Shown piece after piece: positions 21,274 through 36,570 of a stretch of DNA of 64,000 bases. The stretch spans positions 126,501-190,500 of the forward strand of contig NC_134683.1 of the NCBI RefSeq assembly GCF_024713945.1, written 5' to 3'. The notes under the pieces are model-generated. The model had not been told where the DNA came from and searched no databases. It saw nothing but the letters and a program-made list of their open reading frames with translations. How positions within the stretch are numbered: the stretch's first letter is position 1; the number at the start of each line of letters is the position of its first letter. Source of the DNA: Dermatophagoides farinae (lineage: Eukaryota > Arthropoda > Arachnida > Sarcoptiformes > Pyroglyphidae). Made by a program: the position numbers and the translations under genes.

Positions 21274-22534
21274 ATGTTTCGTTCAGCATTGAGAATCGGT
21301 TGGATCGGATTGAGCCGTGGTCAGCAGCAGCAGAAGAATAGTAAGGCGGCCGTGATGGTGATCCAAAGTATGTATTCGGTTCATGTACAATTCATTGTTA
21401 ATTATGTGATTTATTATCTTGCACACAGGTCGCTGGATAGCAGAAACTCGACTTGAATCGAATGCTTCCGTATTGGCCAGCTACAGATCGTTGAAACAAC
21501 CGGCTGATGCTGTCATTGCCGAATACATCTGGATCGATGGTTCTGGAGAGAATGTTCGAAGCAAAGGACGAACGTTGAATTTCGTTCCAAAAAGCGTACA
21601 GGAACTGCCTCGTTGGAACTTTGATGGTAGTTCCACCGGCCAATCGGTGGGCGAAAATTCTGATGTCTATTTGAAACCTGTACGAATTTATCCCGACCCC
21701 ATGCGTCAAGGTCAAAATATTCTGGTATTATGCGAGACAATCAACTATGACAACACGCCACATGTAACCAACAAACGCCACACCTGTGTTCAAGCTATGG
21801 ACAAAGCTGCAGTTGAAGAACCTACATTCGGCCTTGAACAAGAATATTCGTTGCTAGACGGAAACGAACCGAACAAAATGTTTGGCTGGCCAACCGGTGG
21901 ATTTCCCGCTCCTCAGGGGCCATACTATTGTGGAGTAGGTGCAGGCAAAGCATTTGGTCGAGATGTTATTGAAGCACATTATCGAGCGTGTCTCTATTCG
22001 AACATTGAAATCAGTGGTGTGAACGCTGAAGTGATGGCTTCTCAATGGGAGTTTCAGGTTGGCCCCACCATTGGTGTACGTGCAGCCGATGACCTTTGGA
22101 TAGCCCGTTACCTTCTACATAGAATTGCTGAAGATTTTAACATTGGCATAACATTCGATCCAAAACCGATGAAAGGTGATTGGAATGGCGCTGGTTGTCA
22201 TGCAAATTTCTCAACAATCGCTATGTCATCAAAAGGGGGTATGAAAGTGATCGAGGCAGCCATGCAAAAATTGGCCAAAAATCATCACAAGCACATCATT
22301 CAATACGATCCGAAAGGCGGTTTGGACAACACCCGACGATTGACGGGTAAACACGAGACATCGTCAATGGAAAAATTTAGCTATGGTGTGGCCAATCGAG
22401 GAGCTTCGGTGCGAATTCCACGTAGCGTTTCCGATAAAGGTTACGGTTATCTTGAAGATCGCCGGCCAGCATCAAACATGGACCCTTATGTAGTGTGTGA
22501 ATTATTGGTACGAACCATATGTCTAGACGAGTGA
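21274..22534 (+). CDS. Glutamine synthetase, probably mitochondrial
   Basis: Exons 21274-21367 and 21429-22534 join in phase 1 over a 61-bp intron, giving 399 aa. The enzyme makes glutamine from glutamate, ammonia and ATP. Signature blocks of eukaryotic GSII are complete: [58 protein letters not shown] (ATP-binding region), RRLTGKHET and SVRIPRSV. The catalytic and metal-binding Glu and His residues sit in these blocks. The first about 35 residues ([21 protein letters not shown]) contain Arg/Lys and no acidic residues, so they look like a mitochondrial presequence. A mitochondrial GS is known in Drosophila and other uricotelic-type nitrogen metabolism. Localisation is inference. Confidence 0.95.
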
Positions 22535-22802
22535 ATTATTACACTTGTCCCTTTAGGCTTTAATCATATTGCTAGCTTTTTATTAACCGAATTGATGTTC
22601 AATTGTTTGGCCAACCGTTCGCTAATTGGACGGCGTTCCTTTTTGTTTTGTTTGATGAATTTTTAATTAAAATTTCAATTCATTTCAACATTGTTGTTGT
22701 TTTGTTGGTTGTTTGTTCACAGTTTGGTGCGAATCGACTTGGTCATTACATTCATCGAACAGAAATAGATTCCATCATTTCAAAGTCCCTGACCAAATTG
22801 GC

Positions 22803-22810
22803 TATAAAAA
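22803..22810 (+). promoter_or_regulatory. TATA box of small secreted protein gene
   Basis: TATAAAAA begins 41 bp before the ATG at 22844. A start site near 22833 would skip the ATG at 22814. Confidence 0.5.
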
Positions 22811-22843
22811 GCAATGGATGTTTGTATTGTTATCAATTGCCAA

Positions 22844-23113
22844 ATGACGATGATTCGATTTACGACATATCTGCTGATATTGCTCTCTCTTGAAATCACA
22901 CTGATCATCCAAGCTATGCCTTGGTTTGACAATTCCCCTTGGCAGCATCATTTTCAAGTTGAACAACAATCGTCTGGCCCAAAATGTTGCCCGATGCTTG
23001 AATCACATCCTATGCGAAATGAACAACCCAAAATTCTACTGCCCATCCTGGACATTGTGGTCAAAAAAGCTCGATCCATACAACAAATGTTTCTTGCCCC
23101 ATTCACAGGCTGA
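22844..23113 (+). CDS. Small secreted protein, unrecognised
   Basis: This is a single-exon frame of 89 aa. The N terminus (MTMIRFTTYLLILLSLEITL) is a strong signal peptide with a likely cleavage after IIQA. The mature part is about 65 residues, opens with an aromatic, His-containing stretch (MPWFDNSPWQHHFQ), has one adjacent Cys pair (KCCP), and ends in a basic amphipathic stretch (DIVVKKARSIQQMF). No family is recognised. The TATA box, TSS spacing and start codon fit a real transcript, and an AATAAA lies about 275 bp downstream near 23390. It could be a peptide hormone or effector, or a spurious frame; no dibasic cleavage pattern was seen besides KK. Confidence 0.5.
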   Translation: MTMIRFTTYLLILLSLEITLIIQAMPWFDNSPWQHHFQVEQQSSGPKCCPMLESHPMRNEQPKILLPILDIVVKKARSIQQMFLAPFTG

Positions 23114-24279
23114 TTCACATGTTTCTTGTACAATCATACAAACAGTCAAGTTTATAAATCAAAATTGCCACTATATTTGTATACAATCATTCATCATTGA
23201 AAATTATAGTTACCAAGGCAACTTGTAACTTACTTTGTTGGCGTTGTTTATTTCCATATCCATTCGTTCCTCAGTTGAATTGATTGGCGAATTGAACGAA
23301 TATTTTTTCACACATTTTCACTTATAAATATTTCGTAGCACAATTACAACTATGTTTCTCTACACGTGTTTGAACCAGATTTCACAGTAAAATAAAGCAT
23401 CGTCATTCAACTAATTTCTCTCTGGCTTTGTCATCATTTACCGACCAAAACATTGTTGTTGAGAATGCCTCATTATTGTTAATGTATTAGTCATGATTGC
23501 TCATTATTGTCAATTTCAAGTTTTTATCTCTCTATTTTTACCAATAATTACGCTACTTTATCAATATTTTCATTAGTACAAATTCCAATAATACATCAAT
23601 CAATCAATGTTTATTCAGAATTTCAAAATACAAAACAAAGACGAAAAAAATTCAATTATAATGAAGAGAAAAACCCATAGATCAATTATAACAAGGAGAA
23701 TAATTAATGAAAAAAAAGAAAAAAAATACAAAGTTTGACAGTGAGTGTTTGAATTCGTGTTTCGATATTGTTTGTTTGTTTGTTTTTGTTCACAAAATAA
23801 TAATAATAATAATTTTATATTTTACAAGCAAAATATCACATTTTTTTATAAATTGGCAAGATGTCGTAGATGAAGTAGTAGTTGAATTTGCAAATTGATT
23901 CATCGATTCTTCTAATGAATCGAAATTTGATTCAAATTGAGCTTGTGTTGTTGTCTCACTTGGCTTTTTGAACATCAACATTTCCCATTTTTATTGCGAT
24001 AACAATATACTAAACACGAATTGAACGAAGAACAAAAACCGGTCATCGATGGCCTTGTTGTGGTGCAGAAATGTAGAAATAATGAATTTGAGAATTGAGA
24101 TGACTGAAAAAAAAGAAAGAACTTTTTTTGAATTCTGAGAAAAGTGAAATCATTTTTTCATTTTTTTTTTTTTTTTTTTTGGTTTTTGATGAGGATGTAA
24201 TCAATCAACTTGAGTTTTTATTTTTATTTTGGCCATCACAATTTCAATGAATGTTAATTGAAATCTGAATCGGCTGGGA
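23114..24279. other. Intergenic and 3' UTR region
   Basis: The stretch is AT-rich with A and T homopolymers (for example around 24160-24180). On the minus strand it probably holds the 3' UTR of the 4E-BP gene. A TTTATT (AATAAA on the minus strand) near 23609 could be its polyadenylation signal. No protein gene is supported. Confidence 0.4.
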
Positions 24280-25641
24280 TTAGATATCAATATCGAATTG
24301 CGGCTGTTCATCACGATGATGATGTTTTTTAGCGTGATTTTTAACAACAATTTTGGAACTATTTTTAATATTTTTCGGTTCAAGTGCTTCATATTTAGGA
24401 TTATGTGCCGTGGGTTCAATATTGGTTACGCCGGGTATGAATGCCATAGTTGGTGGTGAACGTGCTAATGGACTATTCTTTAGATTCATTAGAAAATTTC
24501 GTTCATAAATGATTCGTGTGCCTATTTTTTACATAAAGAAAAAATTTCCAACGAAAATTGATTAATGATTATTATTGAAAAAACATTTAGCAATCATTAT
24601 CATCATCATCATTATTAACGTCAGCCATGACATGTGATTTTTCAATTGATTTTATCATCACTCCAAAAAATGGACTGTTACTTTTTTTTAATCATTCTTT
24701 CACCTTTGTCATATTACATACAATCATCATAATCATATATCACCATAATCTATCTCTTTTCTCAAAAATAATAATCATCGTTACTATGGCTATGACAATC
24801 ATCATCGATGTTGTCGTAGTTGTTGCTATACCCCATGGCCGACATCATCAGCATCAGAAAAGAATGATTAAAAAAGTCACATGTTTTTCTCCATCCTCCA
24901 TTGCCTTCATATTTTTCCATCTCTTTTAGCGACAGCAGAAATGAGGGAATGAAAAAGAGAAATTGTAACTTGTTGAAATAAAGAAAATACTGAACGATCA
25001 CATGTTGTACAATGGTAATTTGTATGCAGAAAAATAAGTGTACGTTTTTATAACAAAAAAAAAATACAAATACAAATACAAAAACGTTGTTGTCGACTAC
25101 GACTGAAATGGATGGTGATGATCACAAAATAAATAAGTTTGATGCCATCATTTTTCGAGTGTCTGTGTATTTGTCTTTTACATTGTTTTCAACGATATCA
25201 AGCATGTGACTGATATTTGTATGGTTTGAAATGAAAATTCTAAATTTTTATGATAAATTCATGAATTTTTTGATTATTACTGACGAAATGATTAAGCTTG
25301 AATTGAAAAATATCATGTGAATCATTTATTGTTGTTGTCACACACACACACACAAACACAAGAGGACATTTGTTTGTTGTTTTTTTGCTTTTATCAAATC
25401 AAATTATGTTCAATCACGAATTTTTACTCGACAGTAGATTTATGAAAACAAAATTAATCTAATCTAATCTAATCTAATCTAATGAAATTAAATGGATAAT
25501 CAAAATCAATTACTCACCACCAGGTGTTGTGGAATATAATGTACCACCGGGTGTTGATGAATATCGATCGGGTAATTCATTTGGATCATTCACAATATGA
25601 CGACGTGATGCCGGTATTGCTTTTGTACCAACTTCTTTCAT
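24280..25641 (-). CDS. Thor: eIF4E-binding protein (4E-BP / Thor)
   Basis: There are two coding exons, 25518-25641 and 24280-24521, joined in phase 1 across a 996-bp GT-AG intron, giving 121 aa. 4E-BP is the translational repressor that competes with eIF4G for eIF4E and is released when TOR phosphorylates it. Exon 1 encodes [19 protein letters not shown], with KAIP in the RAIP-motif position, then [16 protein letters not shown] with the two conserved TP sites. Exon 2 opens with [12 protein letters not shown], containing the canonical YxxxxL-Phi eIF4E-binding helix (YERNFLM), then NSPLARSPP, and ends QFDIDI, the TOS motif for Raptor. The middle is richer in His and Lys than the vertebrate protein. 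Confidence 0.95.
25456..25480. repeat. (AATCT)5 pentanucleotide repeat
   Basis: Five perfect AATCT copies lie inside the single intron of the 4E-BP gene, about 40 bp downstream (in transcription) of the donor site. Confidence 0.9.
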
Positions 25642-27299
25642 TGTTACAGCCTTTTTTTTGTTTTTAGGGTTCTGTTCCTACAGTGATTAAATAGACAAAA
25701 AAACAGTTGAAAAGGTTGAAATTATGATTTTATCTAAAGGAAATTATAAAACGACAAAAAAGTTTTATTTACCAGATATTTTTTCGGTCAACTAACAAAA
25801 ATGAATCGATGAGGATGTATTTTATAAACCTATTGGGTGAGTACACTAAACCAGCAACGCCAAGATAAGCCAAATCAACACTAAAACGAAAAATGATGAT
25901 TGTTGTTGTATAAGTTTTGTTTAAATAAAAACCATCAACAAGCAACAACAGATTTCGTTTTGATGATGATGCTTTTGTGCATTAACTATATCAAGCTATT
26001 GTGGTCGTAGTGGTGGTGATAATAATTATGAGATGTACGTGTGTATACACATTATAGATACAGATGCAATTCAACAATGAAATGGATTTCGATTGGCAAA
26101 AATGGAGAATCAATTTCCTTGACTTTCAACAACTACATTAATGCCGCCACCACCATCATCATTTAGTGTTGATGAAATTGATTTGAAATTTGATCAAAAC
26201 GACGACGACGACGACAATGTTGTTGTCGTCATGATGTATGTAGATGCCAAATACAAAAACAGACAAATTCTTAAATACGAAATACAAGCTTATTGAATTC
26301 GATGATAAGCAAAGGGTATTGAATACTTTCATTTGAAACATATGACATCCAGTCATTTGAAATGCAATTACATTTTTGAAGGTTGAACCACCACCACCAT
26401 CAAAATGATGATGAACAAGACTGTATTGCGCTGGATTATATCCAAATCCAGTTCTTTCAATCTCTCTGTTTTCAAACAACAATCTTGTCACATCATTAAT
26501 CAGACGATTTTTTTTGGAAAAGAAATAAAAAAAAATCAGCCTGTAGCTCACAACAAGAACATGTGATGTGTGCACAAACTTATCATCTTCACAAATTAAA
26601 TGTTAATGAAATGCATTAAAAGTTGAAAAATGATCATCGTACTTGTTGTATCTGGATGGCAGAATGTTTCGATTTTTTCGTTTAGTTTTCCTCTGTCATT
26701 ACCATCATCATATGAGAACTGCAGGTAAGAGTAGTAGCTGTGGTATAGTTAGGTCGGCCAACCTTTTTGCACCCAAAAAAATGCAATCACGTATCGATCA
26801 TCAACAAAATCAAAATCAAAATCAAAATCAAAAAAAACGTAAGAAATGTATTTGTTAGTCTTCCTGGAAAGACCAGCCAAATGATGATCATGTGATTATC
26901 GATATATGTTATGTGACCATGGTCTGGTCTCTCCCTCTCTCATTTCATCATCTGATTCTGTGATTATTTTTGAGTGATAATTTACAAAAAATCTTGTCGG
27001 CAGTGTGTGTGTGTGTGTATGCTGTTCAAAACAAACAAAAATATATATAAATCATCAAAATTTCAAATAGAAAAATAAAAAACGCCAAGGCGCCAACACA
27101 AATCACAAGTTCATCATCATCATCGAATGTTTAAATGTTTAATGTTTAATTTCATAATTATCAAAATCACACTAAAGTTTATAAAATTTTTTTTTTCATT
27201 TCAAATCTTTCAATTTCGAGAGGATCAAGGTCGAAGGGAAAGACATATTTTTGATGAGATGAGAAAGTAAAACATTACAAATTCATTTGATTTTTTTCA
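25642..27299. other. Intergenic region upstream of 4E-BP
   Basis: This interval holds the 4E-BP promoter and 5' UTR on the minus strand, and the 3' flank of the next minus-strand gene. It contains CGA/ACG and AAAATC repeats (for example 26811-26832). A minus-strand frame at 26159-26575 has no recognisable domain and is not annotated. Nothing else is supported. Confidence 0.4.
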
Positions 27300-30225
27300 T
27301 CATTGAATATTTGCCGTTGTTGTTCTTGATGGCTGTTGCTGTTGTTTTGAAGATGAATTAAATTGTTGTTGATGATGATAATGGACATGTCGAAGACTCG
27401 GTTGATGAGATGACAATGTTTCATCCTCGAAACTCATGTTGGCAAATGCTTGTTTTGTAGTTGATCCACCACAATTATTATTATTCGAATTCTTACGATT
27501 CGTTTTATCTTTACCACCAGAGTTATCGACCATTTTCACTAAAGAAAGTCTAGTGTTTGATGGAATCAATGTCGTATCCGAGGCATTTGTTGCTGTGATC
27601 ATCATCGTCGTTGTCGTTGTTGTTGATTTAGGTTTTGATATCTGATCATTTACAACAACATTATCATCATCATCACCATCATCATCACGAACATCAGTCA
27701 TGGCGTTGGTTGATCTTTTCTTCGCTGATTCTTTATCTTTCTTCTTTTTGTTTTTATCTTTTTTATTTTTCATTTTTTCTTTCTCTTTTTCTTTTTTATC
27801 CTTTTCCATTGGTTTATCATGTGGTGGTTTATCCTTGGATTTTTTATCCTTTTCTTTTGATTTCGATTCTTTGGATTTCTTATCACTTTTTTCCTAATCA
27901 AACATATTGATTAATTAATTTTCAAAAGAATTCATTATCAAATCACTTGGCTGTTTTACCTTTTTATCTTTTTTATTCTTTTTCTTGTTTGATAATGATG
28001 ATGATTCTTTCGTTATTGATCGATCGCAATTATCGTCGAAATCACCATCCAATAATAGATCTTCACTTTCATTCGGATCCAATAGTCCATCAACTTCATC
28101 ATCACTTTCATCAACTTCATATTTTTTAGCAACTTTAGATTTGATTTTTAAATTTGATCGTTGTAATTGATTACGGCTCAGTTTACCAGTAGTACTGGTG
28201 TTTAAACCAGTTGAAACCGATGATGTTGTTTGCTGTTGTTTAGATACAGTAGCAGCAGCAGCAGCTGTTGTTGTTGTTGTTATGATAGTTGTTGAATTTG
28301 TCACAGTTGATGATAGTGGTTTAGGTATTCCAACCTTATTGGCTATAGTTGCCACGGGTGGTGCTGGTATTAGTTGAGGAATTTTTATTATTTGGCCTTG
28401 TAATTTATTCGTTGACGATGGTGGTGTTTCAAATGGAACAGCACCGAATAAATCGGTTGTCGATCTACCGGGATTCGAATTAGTTGTATCATTATTTCCA
28501 ATCAATATGGATGGTGATGAAATAGTATTCATTGTTGTTGTTGTTGCTGATTCCTGTATGATAGTCGAAAAGGGTAAATCTGAAAATGAATTCTCAAAAC
28601 GATTTGTTGTTATGGTTTTTATGGCTGGAACTGAAATCGGTTCATTTCTATGTTCAAGCAAAGCGGCAGGGTCTATACTTGTTTCTTTTTGATGTTGAAT
28701 AGTTTGATTCTAAAGAATTTATTTATTGATTCAAACATTAAAGATTGCAAATTGTTTTGATATTCAGTTATAACTTACAATTAGCTGTTTATCCGTAAAT
28801 GGTATCGATCCAAAAAGATCTTTATTATTCATTTGATCAAACATAACCTGTGGAATGAGACTACGTTCAACTTCTTCATCAAGACGACGATCATTCTCTT
28901 CACTAGAATTATCGAATGAATGTTGATGATGATGGTGAACATTATTCAATGTATTGGTTGTTGTTGATGGTGATGGTGGTGATAATGATAGTGTCTCCAG
29001 ATCGGAATGTGGAGCATGATGATGAGTAGTTAGAATCACATTGACCGGTTGTTGTGTGAATGTGGATGATGGTGGTGGTTGTGGTGATTGAATTGAATAT
29101 TTGGAATCATTATTTGAATCAAATACTAAAGCTTGCTGTCCGACTATCGATAGATCATTGATTGAAATCAGTGATTTTACCGTTGAACATACGTTGGGCA
29201 TAATATCGTCTTCATCTTCATCTTCTAATAATAATGGTCGATGACCTTCAACATGACCGATTAGATGATCAAGTGAATCGATATTTTTCTGTGTATCAGA
29301 TCGAATAGAAGAATTTGATATGCTAGTTTCACCATCATCAATATTGTTTGATTGTTGTATCTGGCTACCGCTACTATTTGGATGGTGATGATGTGTAATC
29401 TGTATCCGAGAAATATTTAATCCACCGGCAGATTTGCATATTGTATTCGATTTTAAAACCGACGACGATGATTGTAATGACACTCGATGATGCGGGGAGT
29501 GATTTTTAACCAAACCATATTTAAATGATTCATTATGACTGTCATCATCACTAGCATCATGTTGACTTGCACATTGTTTTGGATCATTCAATAGATTTTT
29601 AGCATCTTGAAAACTAGAATCACCATCACGTGAATCAAGGGAATCATCATCGCCTTCATCATCATCCTCATCGTCAGATGATGAAGAAGTATCCGATTCA
29701 TCGTCATCATCGGTATTCTGAAGATCTGATGCTGATCCTATGGATGAATTAACATCTTGAGGGAAAAAACATCCATTATTGCAATAACACGTGATTCATT
29801 GAAAATAAATTGAACTTACCGTCAACATTATCATTGATAATTTCATCATCATCGTCATCATCAATGTCCTCGACTAATGGTTTAGTCATATCACCAGTTG
29901 CTTCATAATCAATATGATGATGATTATTAATATTGGATGATAAAAGACCCATTCTTAATCCATGATCATTATCATCATCATCACCATCATCATTGTTATT
30001 AGTAATGTCATTTTTATCGTCACCAATGGAATGATGTCTATGATCATAATAATGATCATCATCTTCAGCTGTATCGGATGAGTAAAGTGGCATATAATTG
30101 GACGTTGTTGGTGGGCTACAACCACTGCCATTGGTACCGTCGTGTAATCCTCCTATTCGATTGGATGGTAAATATGTTGAAGAACAATAATATAAATTTA
30201 GATAATTTAATGCTAAACGATCCAT
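27300..30225 (-). CDS. Low-complexity tail with DLFG-x-x-PF motifs (AAK1/BIKE C-terminal region or separate gene)
   Basis: There are four exons, 29820-30225, 28779-29755, 28709-27960 and 27893-27300, with good donors and acceptors and consistent phases, giving 908 aa if the ATG at 30225 is the start. The sequence is Ser-, Asn-, His- and Asp-rich with no folded domain, apart from two copies of a motif, DLFGSIPF and DLFGAVPFE. A strongly basic Lys tail follows (exon 4). Motifs of this DxFG..PF type occur in the adaptor-binding tails of AAK1/BIKE-like kinases. An AAK1-type kinase ends 570 bp upstream on the same strand, so this is probably the rest of that gene in a longer transcript. The first-exon acceptor could be near 30150 instead of the ATG. 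Calling it a separate gene is equally consistent with the DNA. Confidence 0.6.
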
Positions 30226-30794
30226 GACAAATATAAGGAAAGTGAGTGGATTAAGTATGTGGATTATTGCATGAAATAAAGTTGGTCAATTTAATTGATG
30301 CAACAAGGTGTTCAGCGCAGCGTGGTTGGAAATGTAAAACAAAACAAAAGATGACATGCAATCTGATCGAAATAAAGCAATGGAAAAATTACAAGGAAAA
30401 AGAAGATTTCGATTTTTGACCATCACCAGATATAGAGAATAGTGTTAATAATAATCATTTATTATCAATCGTTAAACTTGTCTTGATTCATCTTTTTCAC
30501 ATAAAATAACAAGTTTTCAACTATTATATATATAGTAATGACACATAGAAATCCAAAAACAAAACTATTTTAAAGATTTCACAAACACACACACATGATC
30601 CAATTTCAAATTAATCAATCAATCAATAAAAATATTGAGCACATTTTTGATGGCCTCAATTTGTTTGTTCAATTCATGGATTAGAAAAGAAAGGAAACGT
30701 TTTTAAAAATAAGATTTTTTTTTTGGTTAAAAAGACAAAGCACTCAAAAGGCAAATTGCTTTTTTTCTGTTATTGATTTACAGTGATTAATTAA

Positions 30795-33798
<3,004 letters not shown>

Positions 33799-35593
33799 TT
33801 TATTTTTTACGTACTGTTTTCGAATGGATATAAACGGAGATGGGGATACATTACAATCATATCACATCATTTTTTTTCTGAAAATGATGAGGCAGACACA
33901 AAATTGAAAACCTTGAAGATTTTCACAGGTAAAGGCAATATGTGTGAAAATGAAAATTTCATGCGTTCAATTCATTCTAATATTGTGTCGATGTGTTGGA
34001 TTAGATTCGATTTGATCAATTTGATTTGATTGATTCGGAAAAATTTTAATCAACAAAAAAGCTAGGAAAATTTGCTGATGAAAATAATGATGATCAACGC
34101 CCTAATAGATGTCTATAGATGACAATATTTTTTTCTCTGTCGTTACAGAAAGTGTTATTATTTTTCAATCAATTTTTTTCGTTTCGATGTCACAAGTGTG
34201 AGTGTGTCTGTGTGCTCGACATTTTTGTTGTTGTTGTTGTTGGTTGCTGGTGGCGAAACGATAAAACAACACTGATGACGACAAAGATATTGGATTTCAA
34301 TGATTAAAATTGAATTGGTTTTTTTCACTGTTTGTTTTATTTTTGGTTGCTATATTGTTGATTGATTGTTGGTGCTGTTGCTGGCGGTGGTGGTGGTGGT
34401 GGCAGCGTGGCTGTTGTTGTTGATGATGATAATGTCAAAATGTCGATCACTTTGGATGATGATGATGTGTTTATTGTCATCATCATCACATAAAAATTCA
34501 TCCAAAAGACAAAGGAAATGAAAATGTCGTGCCCGTACAACACAAGCGACAAGGTGTTTGATGTTTACAATTTAATATTATTATAATTATGGATTATGGA
34601 TATGGATTGGAAATTCAATTAAAAAATTGATATATGATATAGTCAGATGTGTCTCAATTTTTTCATATTTGATTTCTGGAAAATTAGCGAAAAAAATTTA
34701 TAAAAAAGTGTTTGATTTACAATCAATTACCTTCAATAAATAAATAAAAGAACAGAAATTAAAAAATCAAATTTCATTCTTATGGTGGGGTATTACTTTC
34801 CCAAAAAAACACCTGGACATTCTCGTTGTAGTATGGTTTCACAATTATGGAAACAACAACATCGACAAATTGATCAATTGTTTGTTATCCACAATTTTTT
34901 GTTTGTTTGCATTCGTGAAATGAATGAATTTTTTTCTCATCATTTTCATTTATTCAAGGACAATATTCAATTGTTGGTCGATTAACACAATGTAACAACA
35001 ATGGCTTGTCAAATACGATGTTTTTCGAATGAATGAATAAAATAAATAAATAAATCAGAAACACTAAAAACATCAGGGTTTGAATGACTGGAATTATTCA
35101 GGCACTCTTTTCCAATGATTTCAGGATGTTGATGTTGAAATGGATTCAGATCTAGATTGATCTAATCCATCCAGATTTGATTATCATCACTAGCACCACC
35201 AACAACACACGAACAATGGAAGTATGGCTCAACAAAATTTGCTTCTATGCCATTTCATCAATGGTAAATTGTGTGTTGATGATGTATTGTTTCATTGTCA
35301 TCATTATTATTTTGTTCCAATATTTTTCTAGAGAGGATAATGTTTGTGTGAAGCAGCAGCATCAGTAAACAGTCGAGTATATACGTCACAATTTTTTTTT
35401 CATTTAATTACCTTGTATGCGCTAATAATGTCAATTTATGAAAACCATGTTTATACGAGAAAAGTAGTTCGGTTTTTATTCGGACAACAGAAAACAAATA
35501 ATAATAAGATATATTTAAAATAAATGACATAAACCAAATGGTTAAAGATTTATTCGATTTATTCCGATGGAAAGGTTGTTGATAATTGAAAAG
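33799..35593. other. Intergenic region
   Basis: This region covers the 5' flank of the kinase gene and the 3' flank of the BTB-domain gene. It contains CA/GT, TGTTGT and TGGTGG tracts. The frame at 34337-34552 on the minus strand is a translation of these repeats (Thr and Pro runs) and is not a gene. Confidence 0.45.
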
Positions 35594-36201
35594 TCACGAA
35601 AGATAGAAATTCTCGTAATGAATTTTGGTATCATCACCATGTAACAAACGTAAAAGGACGTAATATGTGTCATATGAATAATGTTTGATGATAACACAAT
35701 CTTTTTCGAGCCAATCTCCGGAAAACATTCTAGAATAGTACAATGAGGCAATTTTTAGAAAACATTTACTTGCCAATATACGATTATTGTCAATGACAAA
35801 TTCAACATCATAACTGTCTTCGTTATTCAACAGGTGAATGAATGATACATCATTATTGCTGATCGAATCATGTTTATTTTCAGATGAATAAAATGTTGCC
35901 CTTAGACCAAATGTAAATGGCAATGGTAACAGAATGGATGATGCCGCGGCAAAAGATTTTGGTGCACCATTTATTTTTTTAGGTGAAGTCCATGGCATCC
36001 GATTGATTGAACCCCATGCATAATAGGATAATTCCGAATAAGCTAATTTTCAATGGGAATTTTCATAAACTCTGCATTTGGTAGAATGTAACCCGAACCA
36101 CAGCAAAAAAGTTGACCATGATCATGATCGATGATCAATAGTAGAATAATCAAAACAAAAATAACTCCCAGAAAAATTTGTTTAGCATTGATGCCGCTCA
36201 T
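35594..36201 (-). pseudogene. BTB/POZ-domain gene with RCC1-like upstream part, apparently frameshifted
   Basis: The frame 35594-35998 encodes a partial BTB domain: DVEFVIDNNRILASKCFLKI, then SLYYSRMFSGDWLEK and LLRLLHG, ending early at NFYLS. Upstream, the same frame is open to about 36045 and gives YYAWGSINR, an RCC1-like strand. Before that, a second frame starts at the ATG at 36201 with a hydrophobic segment (FLGVIFVLIILLLII) and GQLFCCGSGYI, another RCC1-like piece, and stops at 36043. The two frames meet in the A-run of GAAAATTAG: one extra base there would fuse them. So this is either a decayed RCC1-BTB gene, a real frameshift, or a base-calling indel. The BTB fold is also short at its C terminus. 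Functional status unresolved. Confidence 0.45.
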
Positions 36202-36570
36202 CCATAAACCATGGATACCATTTTTTCAATAAATTTTTTTTACACGTCCATTATGAAAGAATTATTTATTATATCACGTGATCAACCTCATTGATGAATA
36301 TTTTACGTGCATAAACAGAAATCAATCACATTCCACTTTCATTGATGTAGAAAAATACCGTGTAATTTTTTTTTGTAAATATAACGCACGTGTGTGTGTT
36401 GAATAAAAAAGTTTTGTCAAACAAACTTGAAATTAATTACAAAATTCATCATCATTGATTTAATTCAATCATTCATATCGATCACGTTTGAATTCGTGAT
36501 CAACGTTTTTCGGTTATTATTCTGGAATTTGCCATATATCGTCAGGAATCCTATTGCCGAGATTATTACG

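Noticed and set aside
26159-26575. Minus-strand frame of 138 codons with a plausible-looking middle (ERTGFGYNPAQYSL)
   Set aside because: No conserved family was recognised, the rest of the frame is a translation of GTT/CGA repeats, and no matching splice sites or start context were seen.
34337-34552. Minus-strand frame with Thr and poly-Pro runs
   Set aside because: It is the translation of a TGGTGG/TGTTGT repeat.
36014-36062. A tiny intron joining the two RCC1/BTB frames
   Set aside because: The only GT before the TAG would leave an intron of about 28 bp and the wrong phase.
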